Assembly (NCBI GenBank): GCA_013396655.1
Contig: WBMV01005981.1
Coordinates: forward strand, 248,001 to 312,000
Origin: Campylorhamphus procurvoides
Taxonomy: Eukaryota > Chordata > Aves > Passeriformes > Dendrocolaptidae
Length of the DNA: 64,000 bases
Direction: 5' to 3'
This document shows, in pieces, positions 63,781 through 64,000 of the stretch. Under the pieces are notes generated by a model. The model searched no databases. It saw nothing but the letters and a program-made list of their open reading frames with translations, and was not told where the DNA came from. The position numbers and the translations under genes were made by a program. The first letter of the stretch is position 1; every line of letters begins with the position of its first letter.

Positions 63781-64000
63781 CAGCCGGGGGCGCGCGCGGG
63801 NGTCTGTGTCCTCGTTGATCTCTCCCGGCGTCCAGGGGCGCTTCGGTGGGAGCACCCGGTACCCGGACGTGGCGTGCCCCTCACGTTTGTGAGGCGCGGC
63901 TTTCAGACCGTGCCCGGCCCGGGGTCTCCGCCCGGGCGGCTCCCCCGGAGCAGAGCCCTTCCTTCCCTGGGCACGTGGAGCCCGCATGCCCCTGGGCGCA

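Larger units (their letters stand above)
62945..64000. other. CpG island over BTG1 promoter and exon 1
   Basis: GC content and CpG frequency rise sharply from about 62945 and stay high to the window end, unlike the AT-rich remainder. The island covers the 5' intron, exon 1, leader and promoter. Long open frames on the plus strand here (for example 63038-63763) are by-products of few stop codons in GC-rich DNA. An unresolved base N lies at 63801. Confidence 0.85.

Noticed and set aside
1..64000. tRNA, rRNA, microRNA or CRISPR-like structures
   Set aside because: No cloverleaf with conserved T-arm box, no rRNA similarity and no regularly spaced repeats were found by eye. A small hairpin RNA could still be missed without folding software.
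1..64000. A new multi-gene system
   Set aside because: The window has one recognisable host gene and decayed retroelements; nothing suggests a linked set of unknown genes.

Overview
The window looks like vertebrate, and specifically avian, nuclear DNA. It is AT-rich and almost gene-free, carries several CR1 non-LTR retrotransposon fragments and one LTR of a type common in bird genomes, and ends in a CpG island. The island holds the promoter and first exon of one clearly recognisable two-exon gene, BTG1, on the minus strand. The species cannot be fixed from the sequence; the protein fits my recollection of the avian 170-residue BTG1. One N (63801) shows this is an assembled genome sequence.

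Layout. 1-16.8 kb: mostly unannotatable intergenic DNA with one 1.6-kb 5'-truncated CR1 (3490-5117, plus). 16.8-20.5 kb: a repeat cluster made of a very diverged antisense CR1/L3-like fragment, an apparently solo avian ERV LTR (about 17225-17797) and two 5'-truncated CR1s placed head to head (19561-19972 minus, 19984-20455 plus). 20.5-29.9 kb: intergenic, with an (ATT)n microsatellite and a 43-bp tandem duplication. 29.95-31.05 kb: a CR1 with a second, oppositely oriented CR1 tail nested inside it. 31-60.9 kb: intergenic desert with low-complexity tracts, an AT palindrome, degenerate short repeats and two weak, unproven coding or exon candidates. 60.9-64 kb: BTG1 (3'UTR, exon 2, intron, exon 1, 5'UTR, promoter).

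The only gene I can support is BTG1, an anti-proliferative adaptor that links the CCR4-NOT deadenylase to its partners. From memory of vertebrate synteny, the large space downstream of BTG1 corresponds to the BTG1-DCN gene desert, so the lack of other genes is expected. No RNA genes, CRISPR arrays or operon-like structures were seen. I found no convincing new biological system. The most testable observations concern control of BTG1: two forkhead sites, a CRE-like site, a predicted G-quadruplex, a 40-codon upstream ORF with an overlapping AUG-stop element, and a Pumilio motif in the 3'UTR.
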